Origin: an uncultured Erysipelotrichaceae bacterium
GTDB taxonomy: Bacteria; Bacillota_I; Bacilli_A; RFN20; CAG-288
Length of the DNA stretch: 20,082 nt
NCBI GenBank assembly: GCA_902771745.1
Contig: CACXYG010000015.1
Location: 1-20,082 of the forward strand
Reading direction: 5' to 3'
Both the position numbers and the translations under genes were made by a program. Below, piece after piece: positions 1 to 7,407 of the stretch. Below the pieces are notes generated by a model that did no database searches, had not been told where the DNA came from, and saw nothing but the letters and a program-made list of their open reading frames with translations. Each line of letters begins with the position of its first letter. Positions within the stretch are counted from its first letter, which is position 1.

Positions 1-58
1 TCAAAACGGGAGATTTTGCACCAGGATATTGCTTTAAGAGATTATGAATTTCAATCAT
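1..58 (-). CDS. ABC transporter ATP-binding protein, N-terminal fragment (runs off window)
   Basis: Only the first 19 codons are inside the window. They read MIEIHNLLKQYPGAKSPVL, the typical first beta strands and A-loop region of an ABC ATPase (compare MIEIxNLxKxY openings). The ATG overlaps the TGA stop of the upstream ABC transporter gene as TGATG, and a strong ribosome binding site (GAAGGAG) lies 7-8 bases upstream inside that gene, so the two are very probably translationally coupled. This suggests a two-component exporter, or two fused ATPase/permease half-transporters that pair. Whether this second protein also carries a permease domain cannot be seen. The ABC assignment rests on a short N-terminus plus context. 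Confidence 0.6.
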   Translation of the reverse strand, partial: MIEIHNLLKQYPGAKSPVL

Positions 59-2025
59 CAGTCTTCTCCTTCTAGTTCTTGGTTGATATCTTTATCTTTG
101 ATCTTTCTTAATGGTAAAAGAGAACCAAAGAACGAACAGAAAAACGAAATCAGAATGACAAACAAGAAACTGTTGATATCTAATAGTGATAAAAAAGAAG
201 GGTACTGCAAAGCGTTTAAAATCGTGTTGATCAGATAACTAGATAACAAAGATAGGGCAAGAGAAGAAGAAAGAATCAAGAATAAAAAAATCAATTGTAG
301 ACCAAGAGCGCTCTTGATGGTGTTTCGCTTATTTCTGGTAAACGTCTTGATCAAAGCAAATAAACGGATGTTATCCGCATAAAGAGAGTAGACAGCTAAA
401 AACTCCAACATCAAAGAACAGATGGTGTTGAGAATCAAAAACAAGGTTAAAACCTTCAATAAGGATGAGATGATATCTTTGGTACTTTCCTTGACATCCA
501 AAGCCTGAGAAGAGATGCTCACCCTATCTTTAAAGAATCTTTTCGCATTCTCTTTTAGATGGGAGATATCTTTCTGATAACAGAGAATGCCGTTGGCCTT
601 AAAGTCGTCTTCGTCATAACTGGGGTTGTTCAGCAAATCAAAAGCGGTGGTGTCTATGCCAAGTTCTTCGGAGATATTTTCAAGATAATGACTTTTCAGA
701 TAGTCGCTACAATACTGGTAGGAATAATAGATACAGGGTTTATTAAAAGCCTTCTTTTCTTTAGACACACCGACAATCTGAAAAGTGATATCCAAAGAAA
801 TAGAATCGCTGCTTTCTAACTGCTTGCTATAAAGTAAAGCCTGATGATGAATGGCGATTTTCTTGCCGATGGCTTGTTTTCTATCCAGTTTGACTTCTTC
901 TAAAAAGGAGTCGTTGACGATGATATCTTCGAGACGAGTGAGGGTATGTCCATAAGCAAGTCTTTTACTATCTTCTTTGATCACCGGATAAAAGGAGACA
1001 TCTACAACTTTATCATGCAAAGAGATTTCCTGATAGGTTGGAAGAAAGTAGTTTAAACAGTAATAAGGATCCTTGATGTCTAAAAGGGACATCACTTCTT
1101 CATTAGGAATAGAATTCTTGGTTAGATGAAGTTTTCCACTGCTAGCAACTTCTTCTTTCATAGATACGTTGGTAACTTCACAAGCATAGTATTCTTTCAA
1201 GAGAGAATTCATACTCTCATCCATATGAGAGTTTAAGTTCAACCCGAGGTAGATCAACATCATGTTGAATGCTAAAAAGAGGGTGGAGAGTATGGTTCTG
1301 ACTTTCTTATGGATGAGATATCGACTGTTTAAATAGATGGCGTTATCGATGGTGAATTTACCTTTGTCTGGTGTAGGTAATACTGGTTTGGTATATTGAT
1401 TTTCTTCTCCCTTCTTAAGGCATACCAAACTTTTATGTTCCAGCCTGAACAGATAATCAGCAAGGCGGATACCGCTGGTCTCATCGTGGGTGACAAGGAG
1501 AATTAAATGATCTTTGGATAAATCTTTTAAAATCTGATAAATCACGGTAGAATTCTTTTCATCTAGTTGGCCAGTTGGTTCATCTAGAATCAATGTCTTT
1601 CCCCCTTTGATAAGACCACGAGCAATCGAGACTCTTACTTGTTCGCCACCGCTTAGATGATAGGGATATTGGTCTTTTAGACTTGTTAATTCCAGCCGTT
1701 CTAAAACCGGTTTGATCAAGGAAGAAGTCTCTTTCTTTTTCATCCCTTGTAATAGAAGGGGTAGAGAAATGTTTTCTTCTACGGTCAGGTAATCTAAAAG
1801 CAAAGGGGACTGAAAGACGATGGAGGATTGACGAGTATCAGTTCCAGTGATGCTTCCTTTTTGTGGTTTTAATAAACCGGATAAGAGAGATAGGAAAGTC
1901 GTCTTACCACTGCCAGAAGGACCTAGTATTACGACAAAGCCAGTATCGGGTAAGGAAAGACTGAGTTGATCAAAGATGAGATTGTCTCCATAACCAAAGG
2001 AAAGATGATCTATATTTATCGACAT
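58..2025 (-). CDS. ABC transporter, fused ATPase and FtsX/MacB-like permease
   Basis: A 655-residue protein with an N-terminal ATPase joined to a C-terminal permease. ATPase motifs visible: Walker A GPSGSGKT (35-42), Q-loop Gln72, signature LSGGEQ (124-129), Walker B TLILDEP (144-150) and switch His180. A first membrane segment lies at about 244-264, then a large hydrophilic, presumably extracytoplasmic, domain to about residue 515, then three more hydrophobic segments near 520-545, 572-600 and 618-640. This one-plus-three layout is that of MacB/FtsX type VII ABC proteins, which usually drive mechanotransmission or peptide/lipoprotein export rather than simple uptake. The ATG has a good GAGGAG site 6-7 bases upstream and follows the folD terminator, so it probably starts a new transcript. 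It overlaps the next ABC gene. Substrate is unknown; family confidence is high. Confidence 0.88.
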   Translation of the reverse strand: MSINIDHLSFGYGDNLIFDQLSLSLPDTGFVVILGPSGSGKTTFLSLLSGLLKPQKGSITGTDTRQSSIVFQSPLLLDYLTVEENISLPLLLQGMKKKETSSLIKPVLERLELTSLKDQYPYHLSGGEQVRVSIARGLIKGGKTLILDEPTGQLDEKNSTVIYQILKDLSKDHLILLVTHDETSGIRLADYLFRLEHKSLVCLKKGEENQYTKPVLPTPDKGKFTIDNAIYLNSRYLIHKKVRTILSTLFLAFNMMLIYLGLNLNSHMDESMNSLLKEYYACEVTNVSMKEEVASSGKLHLTKNSIPNEEVMSLLDIKDPYYCLNYFLPTYQEISLHDKVVDVSFYPVIKEDSKRLAYGHTLTRLEDIIVNDSFLEEVKLDRKQAIGKKIAIHHQALLYSKQLESSDSISLDITFQIVGVSKEKKAFNKPCIYYSYQYCSDYLKSHYLENISEELGIDTTAFDLLNNPSYDEDDFKANGILCYQKDISHLKENAKRFFKDRVSISSQALDVKESTKDIISSLLKVLTLFLILNTICSLMLEFLAVYSLYADNIRLFALIKTFTRNKRNTIKSALGLQLIFLFLILSSSLALSLLSSYLINTILNALQYPSFLSLLDINSFLFVILISFFCSFFGSLLPLRKIKDKDINQELEGED

Positions 2026-2071
2026 ATGTTCTCCTCATTAATATATTGGTAATTCAGGAGAAATATTGTCT

Positions 2072-2098
2072 AAAAAAGCTCGTGATTTCTCACGAGCT
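2072..2098 (-). terminator. Rho-independent terminator after folD
   Basis: On the minus strand a perfect 9-bp stem (AGCTCGTGA / TCACGAGCT, 2077-2085 with 2090-2098) with a GAAA tetraloop is followed directly by six T residues (2072-2077 complement). It begins 5 bases after the folD stop codon and separates fhs-folD from the ABC transporter genes. Confidence 0.93.
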
Positions 2099-2102
2099 AT
2101 AT

Positions 2103-2900
2103 CTACTTCATCAAGTGGATTGCGTTTAAAAGAAGGCAATAGGAAGTTAAAGAACCAACACCGCCAGGAACGGGTGTGTAGGCTTTGACTTCTCCCTCTT
2201 CAGGAACAAAGCCAAGATCACCACCATTGGGGTTAAAACCACAATCGATGATGATGACATCTTTGTTTAAATCCTCTTTCTTGATCAGACCGGGTTTACC
2301 AGTAGCAAGAATGATGATTTCAGCTTCTTTGACATAACTAGACAAGGTCTCAGAAGAGACTCTGGAATGAGCAAGAGTGACGGCTGCATTCTTCTTGTTG
2401 AGTAGCTGGAAGCAAGGGTAACCGACCTCTGTGGAACGACCTAGGACTAAGGCTTTCTTACCTTCAACGTCGATATGATAGTTTTCTAAGAGGAGACGAA
2501 CGGATTGACTGGTGGCAGTAAGATAAGTCAAGTCACCACCGAAGAGTTTCCCACGGTTGACTTCTGTCAACATATCAGGATCATATTGCGTCTTGATCAA
2601 AGCGAGGAAGTCTTTTTCGTAATCGACTTTTAAAGGACGAGCCATCAGAATGCTTTTATTTTCGCTTTCTTCTTTGAAGATAGCGAGGTTTTCTTCTTTG
2701 CTCTTAGCTAAGTCGATAAAACCTTCACTATAAGGAACGTTAAATTTCTCTAACGTCTTTTTGATACCTCTTAAGTAAGCCTGAGAAGGAAAATCCTCTT
2801 TGTTGGAATAGAGGTAGAAAGAGACTTTCGTCGTCTTTAATTCTTCTTCGATCTGACTTGCGATAAGAGGGCGTAATTCTTTACCAGATAAAATGGTCAT
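2103..2900 (-). CDS. folD: FolD-family methylenetetrahydrofolate dehydrogenase (divergent catalytic site)
   Basis: FolD normally oxidises 5,10-methylene-THF with NADP+ and hydrolyses methenyl-THF to 10-formyl-THF in the cytosol. This 265-residue protein is slightly shorter than the usual 280-300. The Rossmann dinucleotide motif LGRSTEVGYP (153-162) and the C-terminal hallmark TPVPGGVGSLT (242-252) are clear. The substrate site is unusual. Tyr42 is kept, but the position of the catalytic Lys four residues later (Lys56 of the human enzyme) is Ile46. The QLPLP motif reads ARPLK (87-91), so the Gln is Ala87. The DVDG motif reads DMLT (109-112), so its second Asp is Leu111. Cyclohydrolase activity may therefore be weak or absent, which is inference from a hand alignment. 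The gene starts one base after the fhs stop (TAATATG), so both are in one operon. Family assignment is firm; bifunctionality is doubtful. Confidence 0.9.
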   Translation of the reverse strand: MTILSGKELRPLIASQIEEELKTTKVSFYLYSNKEDFPSQAYLRGIKKTLEKFNVPYSEGFIDLAKSKEENLAIFKEESENKSILMARPLKVDYEKDFLALIKTQYDPDMLTEVNRGKLFGGDLTYLTATSQSVRLLLENYHIDVEGKKALVLGRSTEVGYPCFQLLNKKNAAVTLAHSRVSSETLSSYVKEAEIIILATGKPGLIKKEDLNKDVIIIDCGFNPNGGDLGFVPEEGEVKAYTPVPGGVGSLTSYCLLLNAIHLMK

Positions 2901-2901
2901 A

Positions 2902-4506
2902 TTAATTCATCTTCTTGGATGCGGGAACCTTTGGTAAGCCTGGCATAGTAAAGACATCACCGGTAAGGGGAACGATGAACTGAGCACCAGTGAATAACCT
3001 TAACTTCTTGATGTGAGTGATGTGGTTTTCAGGAACATTGAGCAAGTGAGCATCATCACTTAAAGAGTTTGGAACCTTGGACATACAGATGTTGAACTTG
3101 CCATAGCCAGCATCTTTATAAGCCTTGATTTCTTCTAAGATGCCATCGCTATATTCAACACCGGCAGCGCCATAGACTTTCTTGGCGATCGTTTCAATCT
3201 TTTCTTCAACAGACATGGTGTTGTTCACCAGTGGTGTGAAGTGATTTTCACCCTTGGCTAGGACTTCTTTGACCTTCTTGGCTAAGGCGACAGCGCCTTT
3301 TGGACCATCGGCGTAAGAAGAGTTAAGCGCATATGGAACACCTTCCTTGTCAAGGAAGTCAGTCAAGACTTTGAGTTCGGCTTCGGTATCATCCTTAAAG
3401 TGGTTGATACCAATGACAATTGGAACGTTGAAATTCTTGACATTCTTGATATGGTGAGCAAGGTTGGCAAGACCAACTTTGACAGCATCTGGATTTTCTT
3501 TGGATAAATCAGCAAATAAGACACCACCATGAAGTTTTAAAGCTCGGATGGAGGCGACTAAAACGACAAGGTCAGGACGGAAATTACCAAGTGGAGAGAC
3601 GATATCCATGTATTTTTCCATACCTAAGTCAGAACCGAAGCCACCTTCGGTGATGACATAATCGGCCAACTTCAAGGCTAGGTCAGTGGCGATGATGGTG
3701 TTGGTACCATGAGCGATGTTGGCAAATGGACCGCCGTGAACTAAGGCTGGAGTATGATACTTGGTCTGGACGAGGTTAGGAAGTAAAGCGGTGTGCATGA
3801 GTTTACGGATGGCTTCTCTGCACTCTAACTGTCTGACAAAGATCGGTTGGCCATGCTTGTTATAGGCGACCGTGATATTTTCAATTCTGTTGAGGAAGTC
3901 TTCTTCATCCTTGCTTAAAGCAAAGATGGCCATGACTTCACTAGCAGCGGTGATGACAAAAGAAGAATGATGAGGAATGGCCTTCTTGTCATTCAAGCTG
4001 GTGGTGATATCTCTTAAAGAACGATCATTCATATCCATACAACGTGGGAAGATGATGCGTTCTGGATCAACATCTAACTCTGACTGCTGATATAATTCGT
4101 TATCGATCAAAGCAGCGATGAGGTTGTTAGCGCTAGTGATAGCGTGTAAGTCACCGGTGAAATGAAGGTTGATGTCATCTTCTGGGTAGAGAGTAGCTTC
4201 TCCGCCGCCGGCTCCACCGCCTTTGACGCCAAAGACAGGGCCAAGAGATGGCTCTCTTAAGCAGGCAAGGGAGTTGTCGCCGATGGCTCTTAAGCCATCT
4301 GCTAAACCGATCGCAGTGGTGGTCTTACCTTCACCAGCCTTGGTTGGGGTGATGGCAGTACAGATGATGAGCTTTGCCTTTCTCTTTAAATTTTTGGGGA
4401 GAGTGGTGAGGTCAATCTTCGCTTTGTCGTGTCCGTATTGGATGAGGTTGTCTTCGTCTAATCCTAAAGTCTTAGCAACTGGTCTGATGTCAAATTCTTT
4501 AGCCAT
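2902..4506 (-). CDS. fhs: Formate-tetrahydrofolate ligase
   Basis: Fhs makes 10-formyl-THF from formate, THF and ATP, feeding purine, fMet and one-carbon metabolism. The 534-residue product has the P-loop region TPTKAGEGKTTT (53-64), the downstream LREPSLGPVFGVKGGGAGGG-type segment, and the conserved HGGPFANIAHG segment near residue 257. The C-terminus stops at TMPGLPKVPASKKMN, about a dozen residues earlier than well-known Fhs proteins, which continue to a tail ending in GLF; the usual length is 550-560. The ATG has AGAGGA about 9 bases upstream. A 52-base gap separates it from miaA and holds no hairpin, so read-through from mutSL-miaA is possible. folD follows one base later. Confidence 0.96.
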   Translation of the reverse strand: MAKEFDIRPVAKTLGLDEDNLIQYGHDKAKIDLTTLPKNLKRKAKLIICTAITPTKAGEGKTTTAIGLADGLRAIGDNSLACLREPSLGPVFGVKGGGAGGGEATLYPEDDINLHFTGDLHAITSANNLIAALIDNELYQQSELDVDPERIIFPRCMDMNDRSLRDITTSLNDKKAIPHHSSFVITAASEVMAIFALSKDEEDFLNRIENITVAYNKHGQPIFVRQLECREAIRKLMHTALLPNLVQTKYHTPALVHGGPFANIAHGTNTIIATDLALKLADYVITEGGFGSDLGMEKYMDIVSPLGNFRPDLVVLVASIRALKLHGGVLFADLSKENPDAVKVGLANLAHHIKNVKNFNVPIVIGINHFKDDTEAELKVLTDFLDKEGVPYALNSSYADGPKGAVALAKKVKEVLAKGENHFTPLVNNTMSVEEKIETIAKKVYGAAGVEYSDGILEEIKAYKDAGYGKFNICMSKVPNSLSDDAHLLNVPENHITHIKKLRLFTGAQFIVPLTGDVFTMPGLPKVPASKKMN

Positions 4507-4558
4507 GGTGAATATCCTCTTTTCAATACTTATATTGTTATCTAAGTCGAAAATTTAA

Positions 4559-5443
4559 TCAATGTTTTTCTAACTCATTTTTGAGTATTTCATAAATTTC
4601 GTCTTTACTGCCCGACTGAATGTCTTCAAATTGGTGACGAAGGAAGGTCCTTTGTTTTTTTGCGTACTGATGGGTGTGGATTTTTATCAGGTCGATGACA
4701 TTTTGATCCACCTTCTTTCCCTCTTGGATTGCTTGAATAATTTCAATATATCCGATGGTGGTAAAAGGACGGGAATTTTTTGGATAACGTTCGTATAAAG
4801 AAGTGACTTCTTGAATCAATCCTTGTTTGACCATCTGGTCAATTCTCGTATCGATTTTCTTGTTCCCTTCTTCTTTATCAATCTCTAAACGATAGAACTT
4901 CACAGGATAGATTGGTTTGCCGTCATTCTTCTCTTTGATGTCTTGATGAGAGGTTCCTTCATCAAGTTGAATCAAAGCGCGGATGATTCTTCTCGGGTTT
5001 TGATGATCGATGGCGTTATAGGTTTCAAGTGAACGTTCTTTTAAGATTGCTTGCATCTCTTCTAAAGACATCGTTTCATATGGACTTGCTCTTTTCTCAT
5101 CTTCTTTTTGGAAGACATAATTGAAGAGCAAGGCTTTGACATATAAGAAGTTACCGCCGACAACAATCAAGTCTCTACCTTCTTTTAGACAGCGTTCAAT
5201 GATCGGACGACATTCTTGCTGGAAGTCATAGACGGAGACTTCTTCATCGGGTTCATATTCGTCATAGAAGTAGTACTCTAAGTCTTTGACTTCTTCTGCA
5301 CTTGGTTTATCGGTACCCACTTGCATGATCTTATAGCATTGATAGGCATCGGCTGAAATGATCGGCACATGAAACTCTCTTGCCAGTTTTAAGGCAAGGC
5401 TGGTTTTTCCGCTGGCAGTTTGTCCTAAGATGCAGTAGATCAA
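4559..5443 (-). CDS. miaA: tRNA dimethylallyltransferase MiaA
   Basis: MiaA transfers a dimethylallyl group to N6 of A37 in tRNAs that read UNN codons, giving i6A, the substrate for MiaB, which is encoded in the same cluster. The 294-residue product has the P-loop GQTASGKT (7-14), the ISADAYQCY segment (29-37; Asp32 in the substrate site) followed by VGTDKP, and the RRIIRAL segment (149-155) typical of the family. Length is normal. The start codon is TTG and overlaps the mutL TGA stop (TTGA), with an AGGAG site about 9 bases upstream within mutL, so translation is probably coupled to mutL. No other in-frame start keeps the N-terminal beta strand before the P-loop. Confidence 0.96.
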   Translation of the reverse strand: MIYCILGQTASGKTSLALKLAREFHVPIISADAYQCYKIMQVGTDKPSAEEVKDLEYYFYDEYEPDEEVSVYDFQQECRPIIERCLKEGRDLIVVGGNFLYVKALLFNYVFQKEDEKRASPYETMSLEEMQAILKERSLETYNAIDHQNPRRIIRALIQLDEGTSHQDIKEKNDGKPIYPVKFYRLEIDKEEGNKKIDTRIDQMVKQGLIQEVTSLYERYPKNSRPFTTIGYIEIIQAIQEGKKVDQNVIDLIKIHTHQYAKKQRTFLRHQFEDIQSGSKDEIYEILKNELEKH

Positions 5444-7407
5444 AATCCGGTTCTCCTGAACATTCTTTCAATATCAGCACGGCTGATCTTGATGATGGTT
5501 GGTCGGCCATGTGGGCAATTGGCAGGGTTTTTACACTTGGCCAAATCCTTTAACAAGGCTTCAATTTCGAATAAGGACATCTTGTGATTGGCCTTGATGG
5601 ATTTCTTACAAGCGATGTTGGCAATGGTCAAATGAAGAAGGTTAAGCGGATCGCTGGATTCATCATTTAAACAGGCATGAACACAATCAGAGATGACCTC
5701 TTCATCATTCTTTTCACTTAAGAAGGATGGGATTTCCATCACTTTGATGGTATTGCCACCAAATTCTTCAGTTATGATACCTAAAGAATTTAATCTGTTG
5801 ATATGTTCTTCGTCATAGTTAATCTTTTCTTTTGGAGACAATTCTAATGTGATTGGGAAAAGTGGGACAACTCTGCTCCTGACAGAAGCAAATAAAGCCT
5901 GGGTCTTTTCATAGTTGACTCTTTCAGCGGCAGCGTGCTGGTCAAGAATATAGAAGCAATCGATACCATCACAAAGGACATAGGTCTGTAAGACCTGTCC
6001 GATCGGATGCATCTCAGGAAGTTTATAGGATAAACCTTCGTTGTTGAAGATGGTGTTATAGTAGTCGTTTCCGTTATAGCTAGCCTCAGGCTTCTTTTCG
6101 CTTGGAATATCACTAGTAGATTGCGTGTTTTCTTTTAAGAAGGATTCAAAAGACTGGCTAGCTGGTGTAAATGATTTGGGTTCAACGGGTTTAATTGGAT
6201 TATGGGGTGAACGCAGTTCATAGGTCGGTTCAATTGGTAAAGAATCCTGCACATAACGAGGGAAAGGATCACTCTTTAACGGTTTGACATCCGCATAGTC
6301 CTGAATGACCTGTTCTTGTAGTTTGTCCTGCTCTTGAATATCAGAGATGTCAAAAGCTTCTTCGTTATCGCCCATGAGTTTTTCACTCTTGTTATCCTGG
6401 GAAGCAAAGTAGATCGGTTTTCTACTCTCTAAGGTCTTTAACACCTCTTCGCGGATTTCTCTGGCGATATCATCTTCCATGGAGATACGGACTTCTTTCT
6501 TGGTCGGATGAACGTTGACATCCACCAAGGAAGAATCGATGCTTAAATCGATGATGCAGAAAGGATAGCGAAGTGGTGGTAAATAATCTTTGTAGGCGTC
6601 TTCAATGCTCTTGTTGATCTTGTAATCGTAGATGCAGCGATTGTTCAAGAAAGTGAGCATGTCTTTCCTTCTGGAATAGTTGATTTCCGGCTTACCGACA
6701 TAACCAGTAAAGGAGAAGGCAACACCTTCCTTTTTGACCGGATATAAAGCCTGGGCGATGACGTTACCATAAATCTTCTGGATGGCTTCAAGCAGGTCTC
6801 CTCTACCGCTGGTGCGGAAGATTTCCTTGCCGTCAACGGCAAGGGAGAAGGAAATATTGGGAAAGCCTAAAGCAAGGTGTTCAACTGTTTCGATAATCGA
6901 GTAGGTTTCAACCTTGGTAGACTTTAAGTATTTCAATCTGGCAGGAGTGTTGAAGAATAAGTTTTTCACTTCAAAGATGGTGCCCTTACGGCTTGGGGCA
7001 TCTGTGATGATCAAATCTTCGTTGGGGTTAGATTCGACTCTGGTACCTACGACTTCGTCTTTATATGTGGTGGTTAAAATCACTTTGCTGACAGCAGCAA
7101 TCGAAGGGATAGCTTCACCTCTGAAACCAAGAGTGTGAATTCTCGATAAATCGTATTCAGTCTTGATCTTGCTGGAGGCGTGTCTTAAAAAGCAGGTGCG
7201 AGCGTCAAAACGATCCATACCGTCGCCATCATCTTTGACCATGATAGAACCACGTCCGGCATCACTGACGCCGACGTAGATATTCTTGGCATGGGCATCG
7301 ATGGAGTTTTCAACTAACTCCTTGATGACTGAGCTGGGACGTTCAATTACTTCACCGGCGGCAATCAAGTTTGCCAGTTCCGGCTTCATCAATGCAATCT
7401 GTGACAT
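5440..7407 (-). CDS. mutL: DNA mismatch repair protein MutL
   Basis: MutL is the ATPase that links mismatch recognition by MutS to strand incision. The 655-residue protein begins with GHKL ATPase motifs: motif I containing ELVENSIDAHA (30-40), DDGDGM (59-64), and the TLGFRGEAIPSI segment (92-103). A less conserved Pro/Ser/Glu-rich linker covers roughly 335-455. The C-terminal domain holds DQHAAAERVNYE (489-500), the metal-binding endonuclease motif DQHA-x2-E-x4-E, plus the downstream ACKKSIKA and CPHGRPT motifs. It is thus a MutL with latent nickase, expected in bacteria without MutH. The start overlaps the mutS stop by one base (TAATG) and the end overlaps miaA by four bases. Confidence 0.97.
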   Translation of the reverse strand: MSQIALMKPELANLIAAGEVIERPSSVIKELVENSIDAHAKNIYVGVSDAGRGSIMVKDDGDGMDRFDARTCFLRHASSKIKTEYDLSRIHTLGFRGEAIPSIAAVSKVILTTTYKDEVVGTRVESNPNEDLIITDAPSRKGTIFEVKNLFFNTPARLKYLKSTKVETYSIIETVEHLALGFPNISFSLAVDGKEIFRTSGRGDLLEAIQKIYGNVIAQALYPVKKEGVAFSFTGYVGKPEINYSRRKDMLTFLNNRCIYDYKINKSIEDAYKDYLPPLRYPFCIIDLSIDSSLVDVNVHPTKKEVRISMEDDIAREIREEVLKTLESRKPIYFASQDNKSEKLMGDNEEAFDISDIQEQDKLQEQVIQDYADVKPLKSDPFPRYVQDSLPIEPTYELRSPHNPIKPVEPKSFTPASQSFESFLKENTQSTSDIPSEKKPEASYNGNDYYNTIFNNEGLSYKLPEMHPIGQVLQTYVLCDGIDCFYILDQHAAAERVNYEKTQALFASVRSRVVPLFPITLELSPKEKINYDEEHINRLNSLGIITEEFGGNTIKVMEIPSFLSEKNDEEVISDCVHACLNDESSDPLNLLHLTIANIACKKSIKANHKMSLFEIEALLKDLAKCKNPANCPHGRPTIIKISRADIERMFRRTGF

